The position numbers were made by a program, and so were the translations under genes. Positions 17,844 to 24,760 of a DNA stretch of 38,173 nt are shown in pieces. A model generated the notes under the pieces. It was not told where the DNA came from, ran no database searches, and saw nothing but the letters and a program-made list of their open reading frames with translations. Where the stretch lies: NCBI GenBank assembly GCA_036280995.1, contig DASUPQ010000161.1:1-38173 (forward strand), in the 5' to 3' direction. This DNA comes from Actinomycetota bacterium. GTDB lineage: Bacteria; Actinomycetota; CALGFH01. How positions within the stretch are numbered: position 1 is the first letter of the stretch; each line of letters begins with the position of its first letter.

Positions 17844-18743
17844 TCAGCGCTCGGGGCGGGAGGTCAGCCAGGCGCCGGTGACCACCAGGGCGGTGCCGGC
17901 GACGGCCGAGGGGGCCACCTGCTCGTCGAGCACGAGCACGCCGAGGACGATGGCCACGACCGGGATGAAGTAGGTGGCGACGGCCCCTCGGGGGCCGCCG
18001 ACGCGGCCGACCAGGGTCGTCATCAGGACGAAGGCGAGCCCGGTGCCGAGGATCCCCAGGGGCAGCATGGCCAGCACCGACGGCCAGGCGAACGAGGAGC
18101 CGCGAAGCCCCCACAGCCCGAACGGCAGCAGCAGGACCAGGGCGGCGAGCTGGGCCCGGAGCAGCACCGGCAGGGCGCCGTGGCGCTGCTGCAGGGGCAC
18201 GGCCAGGTTGACGGCCAGGCCGTAGCAGAGGACGGCCAGCACGACCAGGCTGGCCCCGAGCATGGTGGCCCGCGAGCCGGCCAGCTGGGGCCAGGAGATG
18301 GCCAGCACGCCGGCGAACCCGACGAGGAGCCCGAGGGCGTGGACGCGGGGCAGGGGCCGGCGCAGCAGCACCACCGCCCAGGCGGCCCCGGCCAGCGGCA
18401 CGGCCCCGTTGAGCATCCCGGCCACCGACGAGTCGATCCACTGCTGGGCCACCGGGAACAGGATCAGCGGCAGGCCGGACCAGATGATCCCGAGGAAGGC
18501 CACCCGCAGGCGGTCGTCGCGGCCGATCGGGCGGCGGGCCGCCGGGACCAGGGCGAGTGCCGCCACGCCGAGGGCGACCCGGGCGACGGCGATCACCCCC
18601 GGCTCCAACGTCTCCAGCCCGATGTCGATGAACAGGAACGACGACCCCCAGATGAGGGCCACGCTGACCAGCAGGGCCCACTCGGCGGCGCCGAAGGACC
18701 CGGGGCGGCTGCCCCGCCCGGTCTCCAGCAGCCGCCGGCTCAC
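17844..18743 (-). CDS. EamA/DMT family transporter
   Basis: A 299-residue membrane protein with ten hydrophobic segments and two EamA repeats, as in drug/metabolite transporters (opening ALIWGSSFLFIDIGLETLEP; second half from about residue 155). Such proteins usually export amino acids, amines or other small metabolites. The GTG start overlaps the stop of the PLP-enzyme gene as GTGA. Within the operon it is a natural candidate exporter for the product or a toxic intermediate of the neighbouring enzymes. Confidence 0.88.
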   Translation of the reverse strand: MSRRLLETGRGSRPGSFGAAEWALLVSVALIWGSSFLFIDIGLETLEPGVIAVARVALGVAALALVPAARRPIGRDDRLRVAFLGIIWSGLPLILFPVAQQWIDSSVAGMLNGAVPLAGAAWAVVLLRRPLPRVHALGLLVGFAGVLAISWPQLAGSRATMLGASLVVLAVLCYGLAVNLAVPLQQRHGALPVLLRAQLAALVLLLPFGLWGLRGSSFAWPSVLAMLPLGILGTGLAFVLMTTLVGRVGGPRGAVATYFIPVVAIVLGVLVLDEQVAPSAVAGTALVVTGAWLTSRPER

Positions 18744-19909
18744 GGCCGCCCCCCGGGGGCGCCGTCGAGGACCTCGAGGGCGCGGTCGATGTCGGCCTCG
18801 GTGTTGTAGAGGTGCGGGGAGACCCGCAGCCGCCCCCGCCGGAAGGCCGCGTCGACCCCGGCGGCGGTCAGCGCCTGGTGCAGTGGCGGGTTGCGCTCGG
18901 GGCGGTGGTCGCCGAAGACGACCAGGGCCGAGCGGGCCGGCCCCCGCCTGGGGCTGACCAGCTCGTAGCGGTCCGGGTCGAGACCCCCGACGAACCGGTC
19001 GACCAGGTGCTGGTCCCAGGCGGCGACCCGGTCGATGCCGAGGCCGAGGAGGTACTCGACCGAGGCCGTCCAGGGCTGGAAGGTGAGGAAGTTGGCCGTG
19101 CCGAACACGTCCCAGCCGGCGGCGCCGACGTCCTCGCGGAGCCGGTAGCCGCTGTCCTGGCCGAGGTCGTCCTGGCCCTGGTGGGCCAGCCAGTAGGCCG
19201 GCCGGTAGGTGAGCGAGGCCAGCAGGTCGGGAGCCAGCCAGCAGAAGCCGGTCCCGTACGGGCCGCAGAGCCACTTGAACCCGCAGCTGACCAGCGCGTC
19301 CACGGGCAGGGCGGCCAGGTCCAGGGGGACGGCCCCGACGGCCTGGGAGCCGTTGACGACGAAGGTCACCCCGGCCCGGCGGCACACCCCACCCACCGTG
19401 GCCAGGTCGACCGTGTGCCCGGTGAAGGAGAACACCCAGCTGGTGCAGAACAGCCGGGTCGCCGGGGTCAGCTCCGCCTCGAGCTGCCCGGCCTCCAGCC
19501 TCCCGCCCTCGGGCTTGAGCAGCCGGACCCGCACCCCGCGGTCGGCCAGGGGCAGCCAGGGCACGATGGTGGCCGGGAAGTCCCCGTCGACCAGCAGGAC
19601 CTCGTCGCCCTCGCGCCAGGGGACGCCCTGGACGAGCAGGTGCAGTCCGTAGCTGGTGCTGTTGCCCAGGGTCACCTGGTCGGCCGGCACCCCGGCGAGC
19701 CGCCCAAGGGCGTCCTTGAGCCGCCGTGGGACCGCGTCGAAGGCCTCGTCGCGGATCCGGTGCGGCGCCGCCTTGTCGGCCAGCGCCCGCTCGGCCGCCG
19801 CCACCGCGACCCGGGGCAACGGCCCCTGGTGGGCGCAGTTCAGCCAGGCCCGCCCTTCGAACCCGCCGAAGTCCCCGGCGGCGTCCAGCCGGGGCCCTTC
19901 GCCGGTCAA
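18740..19909 (-). CDS. Class V aminotransferase-fold PLP enzyme
   Basis: A 389-residue PLP enzyme of the cysteine desulfurase / isopenicillin-N-epimerase-like group. The PLP lysine is Lys212 in SCGFKWLCGPYGTGF. A phosphate-binding GNSTSYGLHLL lies near residue 82. The Asp that normally contacts the pyridine nitrogen in the D-x-x-Q/H motif is Asn186 here (VVNGSQAVG), read clearly as AAC. This could shift chemistry away from transamination or desulfuration. The start is TTG at 19909, overlapping the stop of the sulfite-oxidase-like gene (TTGA). The substrate is unknown. Confidence 0.87.
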   Translation of the reverse strand: MTGEGPRLDAAGDFGGFEGRAWLNCAHQGPLPRVAVAAAERALADKAAPHRIRDEAFDAVPRRLKDALGRLAGVPADQVTLGNSTSYGLHLLVQGVPWREGDEVLLVDGDFPATIVPWLPLADRGVRVRLLKPEGGRLEAGQLEAELTPATRLFCTSWVFSFTGHTVDLATVGGVCRRAGVTFVVNGSQAVGAVPLDLAALPVDALVSCGFKWLCGPYGTGFCWLAPDLLASLTYRPAYWLAHQGQDDLGQDSGYRLREDVGAAGWDVFGTANFLTFQPWTASVEYLLGLGIDRVAAWDQHLVDRFVGGLDPDRYELVSPRRGPARSALVVFGDHRPERNPPLHQALTAAGVDAAFRRGRLRVSPHLYNTEADIDRALEVLDGAPGGRP

Positions 19910-21015
19910 GCCGGTCCGGCCGCGGCGTCGGCGGGGTCGCGGACGGTGACCTGGACCCGCTGGACGGCGTTGTTGACGTAGCCGCCGGTGTTCCAGGGGG
20001 CCTCGAGGGGCTGGGTGTTGCCGGCGGCGTCGGTGGCCCGCGAGCACAGCTCGTACGACCCGGGGGCCGCCTCCCAGGCGAAGCGCCACCCGGCCCAGGC
20101 CCAGGGGGACGGCTGGCCGTCCAGCTCGGCCGGCCGCCAGGTGCGGCCGCCGTCGCTGCTGACCTCGACGGCGGCCACCGGGGCCAGGCCCGACCAGGCC
20201 CGGCCGGTCAGCAGGTGGCGGCCGGGGGCGAGGAAGCGCCGGCGGGACTCGAACTCGGGGATGCCGGGCGGCAGCAGCAGCGAGCGCGGCTGGATGCGGG
20301 TCACGGGCGTGCCCGGGTCGTCCTCGGAGGCGTGGATCAGGTAGGTGCCGGTCTGCTGGTAGCCCTCGAACGGCTCGCCGAGCACGCTGATCCGGCGGAG
20401 CCATTTGACCGAGGTCATGCCGTACCAGCCGGGCACGACCAGCCGCAGCGGGTGGCCGTGCTGGGGTGGCAGGGGCCGGCCGTTGACCGCCCAGGCGAGC
20501 AGGATCTCGGGGCGCATGGCCTCGGCCAGGGGCAGGCTGCGCTCGTAGTCGTGCTCGAGCCCGCCCTGGACGCCCCGGTCGGCGCCGGCGAACGCGACCT
20601 CGACGGCGTCGGAGCCGACCCCGGCCTCCTCCAGCAGGGGGGCCAGCGGCGTGCCGGTCCACTCGGCCGTCCCCACCGCCTCCTCCAGCCAGGGCTGGCT
20701 GACCGGCCGCGGGTCGAGGCGGGCCCGGCCGTTGCCGGCGCACTCCAGGGTCACCGGCGCCGTCACCGCCGGACGCCGCCGGAGCTCCTCCATGGAGAGG
20801 CTGATCGGCGTGGCCACCCGCCCGCCGATCTCCAGCCGCCAGGTCCGCTCGTCGGCCGCCGGGATGTCGAAGTGGATCAGCAGGTAGTGGAGGCCGACCG
20901 GGGTGATGTCGTAGCGCAGCGCCTCCAGCGGCATGCCGTGGTTGCGTGCCGCCAGGGCCAGCTCCTCGAGGGTGATGCCGCTCGTGCGACCTTCGCTGGC
21001 CGCCAGGTCGGTCAT
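19906..21015 (-). CDS. Sulfite oxidase family molybdopterin-dependent oxidoreductase
   Basis: A 369-residue protein with the molybdopterin-binding domain of the sulfite oxidase family; the Mo-ligating Cys is Cys92 (TLECAGNGR). A dimerisation/immunoglobulin-like domain follows from about residue 245 (VEVSSDGGRTWRPAEL). No signal peptide, twin-arginine motif or heme domain is visible, so it appears to be cytoplasmic, unlike many bacterial sulfite dehydrogenases. Sulfite or another oxyanion is a guess for the substrate. AAGGAGAGG precedes the ATG. It heads a run of four overlapping or abutting genes, with the P-type ATPase remnant just upstream. Confidence 0.9.
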   Translation of the reverse strand: MTDLAASEGRTSGITLEELALAARNHGMPLEALRYDITPVGLHYLLIHFDIPAADERTWRLEIGGRVATPISLSMEELRRRPAVTAPVTLECAGNGRARLDPRPVSQPWLEEAVGTAEWTGTPLAPLLEEAGVGSDAVEVAFAGADRGVQGGLEHDYERSLPLAEAMRPEILLAWAVNGRPLPPQHGHPLRLVVPGWYGMTSVKWLRRISVLGEPFEGYQQTGTYLIHASEDDPGTPVTRIQPRSLLLPPGIPEFESRRRFLAPGRHLLTGRAWSGLAPVAAVEVSSDGGRTWRPAELDGQPSPWAWAGWRFAWEAAPGSYELCSRATDAAGNTQPLEAPWNTGGYVNNAVQRVQVTVRDPADAAAGPA

Positions 21016-21030
21016 GGTGATCCTCTCCTT

Positions 21031-21289
21031 CTACTGGAGGTCGAGACCGCGGAGGAGCTGGGCGTTGAGGGCGACGACGATGGTGGACAGGCTCATCAGG
21101 ATGGCGCCGACGGCCGGGGCCAGGGTGATGCCGGCCCAGGCCAGGGCGCCGGCGGCGACCGGCACGGCCACCAGGTTGTAGTAGCCGGTCGCCCACCCCA
21201 GATTCTGCAGCATCTTGCCGCAGCCGTCCCCTCCCCCCCGCCTCCACCCGGGCCCGGACCGCCGTGTCGGGCGGGGTGAAGTGGTCCAT
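21031..21289 (-). pseudogene. Remnant of a heavy-metal P1B-type ATPase C-terminus
   Basis: Positions 21222-21031 encode a C-terminal hairpin of metal-transporting P-type ATPases: [18 protein letters not shown], then [20 protein letters not shown], then NAQLLRG and a stop. All catalytic domains are missing. The ATG at 21289 overlaps the epimerase stop (TGATG) and starts another frame ([17 protein letters not shown]). A run of seven C at 21233-21239 separates the two frames. One base change there would join them into a peptide of about 85 residues. Deletion of a metal pump gene is the simplest reading, and it fits the metal-type MerR gene upstream. Confidence 0.7.
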
Positions 21290-22152
21290 CAGAGCAGCGA
21301 TCTCCAGGTGAACTCGGGGTCGTAGCCCAGCAGCCGCCTCGCCTTGTCGATGCCGAGGAGGGTGCCGTGCTCGGCCAGGTCGTCCTTGACGGGTACCCCG
21401 GGAAACACCTCGGCCATCAGCTCGCGGCTGGGACGGCGCATGACGGTGTCGGCGGCGGCGATGATGAACGCCTCGGCCCCGGCCACCTCGGCCTCCAGGG
21501 CGCGGCGCACGGCCTGGGCCACGTGCGACTCGTCGACGTAGCCCCACAGGTTCCAGCTGCGCAGCCGCGGGTCGTCCCAGAACGACGGGAACCGCTGGTA
21601 GTCGGCGCGGGTCATGATGTTGGAGAAGCGCAGGCCGAGGATCGGGATGCCGGTCCAGCGGGAGAACTGGCGGGCCATCTCCTCGCCCACGACCTTGGAC
21701 AGGGCGTAGGAGGTCTCGGGGCGCAGCTCGTGGGCCTCGTCGATCGGCGCGTAGTCGGGCGGGCGGTCGAAGGGGCGGCCGAGGGTCGTCTCGCTGGACG
21801 CCCAGACCACCCGCTCCAGGCCAAGGCGGGCCGCGGCCGCGAACACGGTGTGGGTGCTGGTGACGTTGTTCCGGAACACGACGTCGGGGGTGGCGTGCAC
21901 CGGCGAGGGGATGGCGGCCAGGTGGACGACCGCCTGGATGCCTGGCAGCACCTCCCCGCCGCTGAGCGCTTCGAGGGTCTGGCCGAAGTCGGTCAGGTCG
22001 GCGGGCAGGAACGGCGCCGGCGAGTCGGCGTCGCTCGACTCGGCCGAGGGGACCCGGTCGAGGTTGAGCACCTGGTGCCCGTGCTCGAGCAGGTCGCGGA
22101 CGACGGCGCGCCCGGCCTTCCCGCTTCCCCCGGTGACGGCGATCCTGGCCAT
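21289..22152 (-). CDS. NAD-dependent epimerase/dehydratase (extended SDR)
   Basis: A 287-residue extended short-chain dehydrogenase. The NAD(P) motif TGGSGKAG is at residues 7-14, an HLAAIPSP segment follows the middle strand, and the catalytic Tyr-x3-Lys is in SYALSKVVGEEM. Probable substrates are nucleotide sugars or other sugar derivatives. GAGGGGAG precedes the ATG. It lies 31 bases after the MerR stop on the same strand, so it is probably read from the MerR promoter. Its stop overlaps the ATG of the ATPase remnant, so it may have been placed ahead of the former pump gene. Confidence 0.88.
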   Translation of the reverse strand: MARIAVTGGSGKAGRAVVRDLLEHGHQVLNLDRVPSAESSDADSPAPFLPADLTDFGQTLEALSGGEVLPGIQAVVHLAAIPSPVHATPDVVFRNNVTSTHTVFAAAARLGLERVVWASSETTLGRPFDRPPDYAPIDEAHELRPETSYALSKVVGEEMARQFSRWTGIPILGLRFSNIMTRADYQRFPSFWDDPRLRSWNLWGYVDESHVAQAVRRALEAEVAGAEAFIIAAADTVMRRPSRELMAEVFPGVPVKDDLAEHGTLLGIDKARRLLGYDPEFTWRSLL

Positions 22153-22183
22153 GGCGGCTCCCCTCTGCTCGGAGGCACCAAGG

Positions 22184-22609
22184 CTATCGGCTGCCGAAGG
22201 GGATGACGTCGCCGGCGCACCACCAGCGGGCGGCGGCGCTGCTGATCTCGGGGCAGGGCGAGTCGGGCTGGCGCTCCAGCAGGCTGGTGAGCTCGGCCTC
22301 CAGGGACCGGAGGCGCTCCAGCTCGGCCCGGACCTCGGCCAGCCGCCCCCGGAGCATGGTCTCGGTGTGCCCGCACGGGCACTGGCCCCGGTCGGCGACC
22401 TGGAGCAGCTCGCCGATCTCGCGCAGCCGCAGCCCGGCCCGCTGGGCGCCCTTGATGAGGCGCAGCCGGCCGAGGGCGTCCTGGTCGTAGAGCCGGTAGC
22501 CGGCCGCCGAGCGGGCCGGGGGCGGCAGCAGCCCGACCCGCTCGTAGTAGCGGACGGTGTCGGCGCTGAGGCCGGCCTGGGTGGCGAGGGCGGAGACGGT
22601 GAGGGCCAT
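22184..22609 (-). CDS. MerR family regulator, probably metal-responsive
   Basis: A 141-residue MerR protein with an N-terminal winged helix (VSALATQAGLSADTVRYYER), a RSAAGYRLYD wing and a dimerisation helix. Four Cys lie in or after that helix: Cys77 and Cys79 (QCPCGHT), Cys119 (SPCPE) and Cys131. Their spacing recalls the metal-binding Cys of MerR and ZntR, so sensing of a soft metal is likely, though the metal is not shown. The ATG at 22609 is preferred: a -10 hexamer ends six bases before it, implying a leaderless transcript. A longer frame to 22729 would read through the promoter. Confidence 0.88.
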   Translation of the reverse strand: MALTVSALATQAGLSADTVRYYERVGLLPPPARSAAGYRLYDQDALGRLRLIKGAQRAGLRLREIGELLQVADRGQCPCGHTETMLRGRLAEVRAELERLRSLEAELTSLLERQPDSPCPEISSAAARWWCAGDVIPFGSR

Positions 22610-22615
22610 GGCCCA

Positions 22616-22647
22616 AGGATAAACCTTGGAGCGCGCTCCAAGGTCAA
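22616..22647 (-). promoter_or_regulatory. MerR-type promoter with a perfect 22-base palindrome
   Basis: On the minus strand, -35 TTGACC (22647-22642) and -10 TTATCC (22622-22617, or TATCCT one base later) are separated by 19 or 20 bases, longer than the usual 17 and typical of MerR-activated promoters. The spacer holds a perfect palindrome (22623-22644), half-site ACCTTGGAGCG followed by its complement. The start of transcription would fall at or next to the MerR ATG. Confidence 0.85.
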
Positions 22648-22774
22648 CCCTACCGAGGCGCCCTCGTAGGCGAAACGTACGTAATTGCTCGTCAATACAT
22701 ACGATGACGAAGCTCGCCGAGGTTCCCATACTGGCCTCTGCAGCTTGACAAGCCGGGTTTCAGGGAGGGGCAAC

Positions 22775-24061
22775 GTGCGAGTTCGAGCTGGTTTGACCGC
22801 GCTGGCCGCCGTGGCGCTGGTGGCCGCGGCCGGCTGCACCTCGAACGGGGGGGACGGCGCCCGCCCGTCGGCGGCGGCGACGGCCACGACCACCCATCAC
22901 GCCACCGCACCGGCCGCGCTGGCCGCCGACGCGTCCCCGCGGGAGGTGCGGGCCCGCTTCGAGCAGCTGCTCGGGCAGCACGCCCTGCTGGCCGTGCGCC
23001 TGGGCCGCAGCGAGGTGGCCATGGCCCCCGGGCTGCAGAAGGTGGTCGAGGCCTCGCTGGCCGCCAACGCCGGCGCCCTGGCCCAGTCGGTCGGGGTGAC
23101 CTACGACGCCGCCGACGCCACCAGGTTCGAGCAGCTCTGGAAGGGCTACACCGACGAGCTGGCCGCCTACGCCGAGGGCGCGGCCACCGGGAACGACGCC
23201 GCCGTCCAGGAGGCGCGGTCGGCCCTGCTCGACCACTGCGACGAGTGGGGCGCGTGGCTGGCCGAGGCCAGCGGCGGCCGGGTCGAGGCCGGCCAGGCCA
23301 CCAAGAACGCCCAGGCGCGGGTCGAGCAGCTGATGGAGCAGGTCGACGCCTACGCCGACCGGGACTACGAGCAGGCCTACAAGCTGGAGCGCCAGGCCTA
23401 CCAGAGCACCTACGGCGCCGGGACGACGCTGGCCAGCGCCGGCCTGACCGCCAAGGAGGCGGCCGATCTGGCCAAGGCCCCGGAGAACCTGCGGTCGGCC
23501 TTCGCCATGCTGCTGGGCGAGCACATGGAGCTGATCGTGGACGCCCAGCGGGCCACCTTCGCCGGGTCGCCCGAGTTCGAGGCCGCGGCCGGCCAGGTCA
23601 ACGCCAACACCGCCACCCTGGCCAAGGCGATGAGCGGGATCGTCGGCCCGGAGAAGGCGGCCGAGTTCCAGACCGCCTGGGCCAACCACGTCGAGGGGCT
23701 GATGGCCTACACGGCCGCGGTCGCCGGCAAGGACGAGGCCGCCAAGACGGTGGCCAGGGAGAACCTTGACGGGTTCGCCGAGCGGCTGGCCCTCTACTTC
23801 AGCGACGTGGTCCGCAACCCGCTGGCCACCGACCCGCTCACCGACGCCATCACCGCCCACGACGAGCACCTGATCAACCAGGTCGACGCCTACGCGGCCA
23901 AGGACTACGCTCGGGCCCAGCAGGTCCAGGACAACGGCTACCAGCAGATGGTCGGGGTGGCCAACGTCCTGGTCGACGCCATCGAGAAGGTGATGGCGGC
24001 CGGCATGCCGGCCGGCGGCTCCACGACCGGCGGCGGCGGGACCGCCCATGTCCACCCGTGA
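22775..24061 (+). CDS. Lipoprotein with two related helical domains, function unknown
   Basis: A 428-residue lipoprotein: signal sequence with lipobox VAAAGC (Cys21), then a Thr/Ala/His-rich linker. Two related helical domains follow (about 55-230 and 245-410). Both carry an LLG-Q/E-H opening, an A-x-x-x-N-x-x-x-LA segment, an F-x-x-x-W segment, and a QVDAYA-x-(R/K)DY-x-x-A segment. The second keeps an extra His in WANHVEG. A Gly-rich His-containing tail (AHVHP) ends the protein. It is probably anchored outside the membrane. I recall similar repeats in Firmicutes proteins labelled with copper amine oxidase domains, but assign no function. The GTG at 22775 follows GGGAGGGG. A sortase gene lies 15 bases downstream; no LPXTG signal is present. 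Confidence 0.8.
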   Translation: MRVRAGLTALAAVALVAAAGCTSNGGDGARPSAAATATTTHHATAPAALAADASPREVRARFEQLLGQHALLAVRLGRSEVAMAPGLQKVVEASLAANAGALAQSVGVTYDAADATRFEQLWKGYTDELAAYAEGAATGNDAAVQEARSALLDHCDEWGAWLAEASGGRVEAGQATKNAQARVEQLMEQVDAYADRDYEQAYKLERQAYQSTYGAGTTLASAGLTAKEAADLAKAPENLRSAFAMLLGEHMELIVDAQRATFAGSPEFEAAAGQVNANTATLAKAMSGIVGPEKAAEFQTAWANHVEGLMAYTAAVAGKDEAAKTVARENLDGFAERLALYFSDVVRNPLATDPLTDAITAHDEHLINQVDAYAAKDYARAQQVQDNGYQQMVGVANVLVDAIEKVMAAGMPAGGSTTGGGGTAHVHP

Positions 24062-24076
24062 GGTGAGCGCCAGGAG

Positions 24077-24736
24077 ATGACCAGGGGCAGGGCCTGGCCG
24101 GGAGCCGCGGTGGGTGCCGTGGTCCTGCTCGCCCTGGGTGTGGCGCTGGCCGGCTGCACCGGGCCGCGGGCCCGCTACGCCGGGGTCAGCAGCACGGTGT
24201 CGACCGAAGCCCAGTCCCCGCCCCAGGAAGGGGCGGCGGCCGTCCGCGACTTCCGCTCGGTCCGCGGCTACCGGCCCACGCCGGTCCCGGTGCGGCTGGA
24301 GATCGCCAGGATCGGCGTCGACACGGCGCTGCAGCAGCTCGGCCAGGACGGCGGCGGGGCCGTCGAGGTGCCGACCGGGCCCCGCCAGTGGGAGGACGCC
24401 GGCTGGTACGCGGGCGAGGGCGGCACCCGGCCGGGCGACCCCGGCTCGGCGGTCATCCTCGGCCACGTCGACTCCAAGCGGGGGCCGGCGGTGTTCTACC
24501 GGTTGCGCGAGCTGCGGGCCGGCGACCCGGTGGTGGTCGTCCGGGCCGACGGCTCGCGGGTCCGGTTCGTGGTCGAGCGGGTCGAGCAGTACCCGAAGCG
24601 GCGCTTCCCCACCGAGGACGTCTACTACCCGACGCTGAGCCCGAAGCTGCGGCTGGTCACCTGCGGCGGCGCCTTCGACCCGGCCGCCGGCCACTACCGC
24701 GACAACGTGATCGCGTTCGCCAGCCTCAGCGGCTGA
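24077..24736 (+). CDS. Class F sortase
   Basis: A 219-residue sortase. The catalytic residues are His130 (LGHVD), Cys196 (LVTCGG) and Arg208 (GHYRDN), in the class F pattern with AVFYRL and the FP-x-x-x-VYYP segment. The N-terminus has a hydrophobic helix ending in LAGC, a lipobox at Cys27, so the enzyme may be lipid-anchored on the outer face of the membrane. Class F sortases are common in actinobacteria and their substrates are mostly unknown. It lies 15 bases after the two-domain lipoprotein gene and is probably cotranscribed. Confidence 0.92.
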   Translation: MTRGRAWPGAAVGAVVLLALGVALAGCTGPRARYAGVSSTVSTEAQSPPQEGAAAVRDFRSVRGYRPTPVPVRLEIARIGVDTALQQLGQDGGGAVEVPTGPRQWEDAGWYAGEGGTRPGDPGSAVILGHVDSKRGPAVFYRLRELRAGDPVVVVRADGSRVRFVVERVEQYPKRRFPTEDVYYPTLSPKLRLVTCGGAFDPAAGHYRDNVIAFASLSG

Positions 24737-24748
24737 GCGACCAGGCCG

Positions 24749-24754
24749 TATCAT
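24749..24754 (+). promoter_or_regulatory. Possible leaderless -10 element of the LtrA gene
   Basis: TATCAT ends six bases before the ATG at 24761, and no Shine-Dalgarno sequence is present in the 25-base gap after the sortase gene. No clear -35 was found. Confidence 0.4.
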
Positions 24755-24760
24755 CGGCCG

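Noticed and set aside
22745-22750. TTGACA as the -35 of the two-domain lipoprotein gene
   Set aside because: No -10-like hexamer lies 16-19 bases downstream, and the ribosome site already occupies that stretch.
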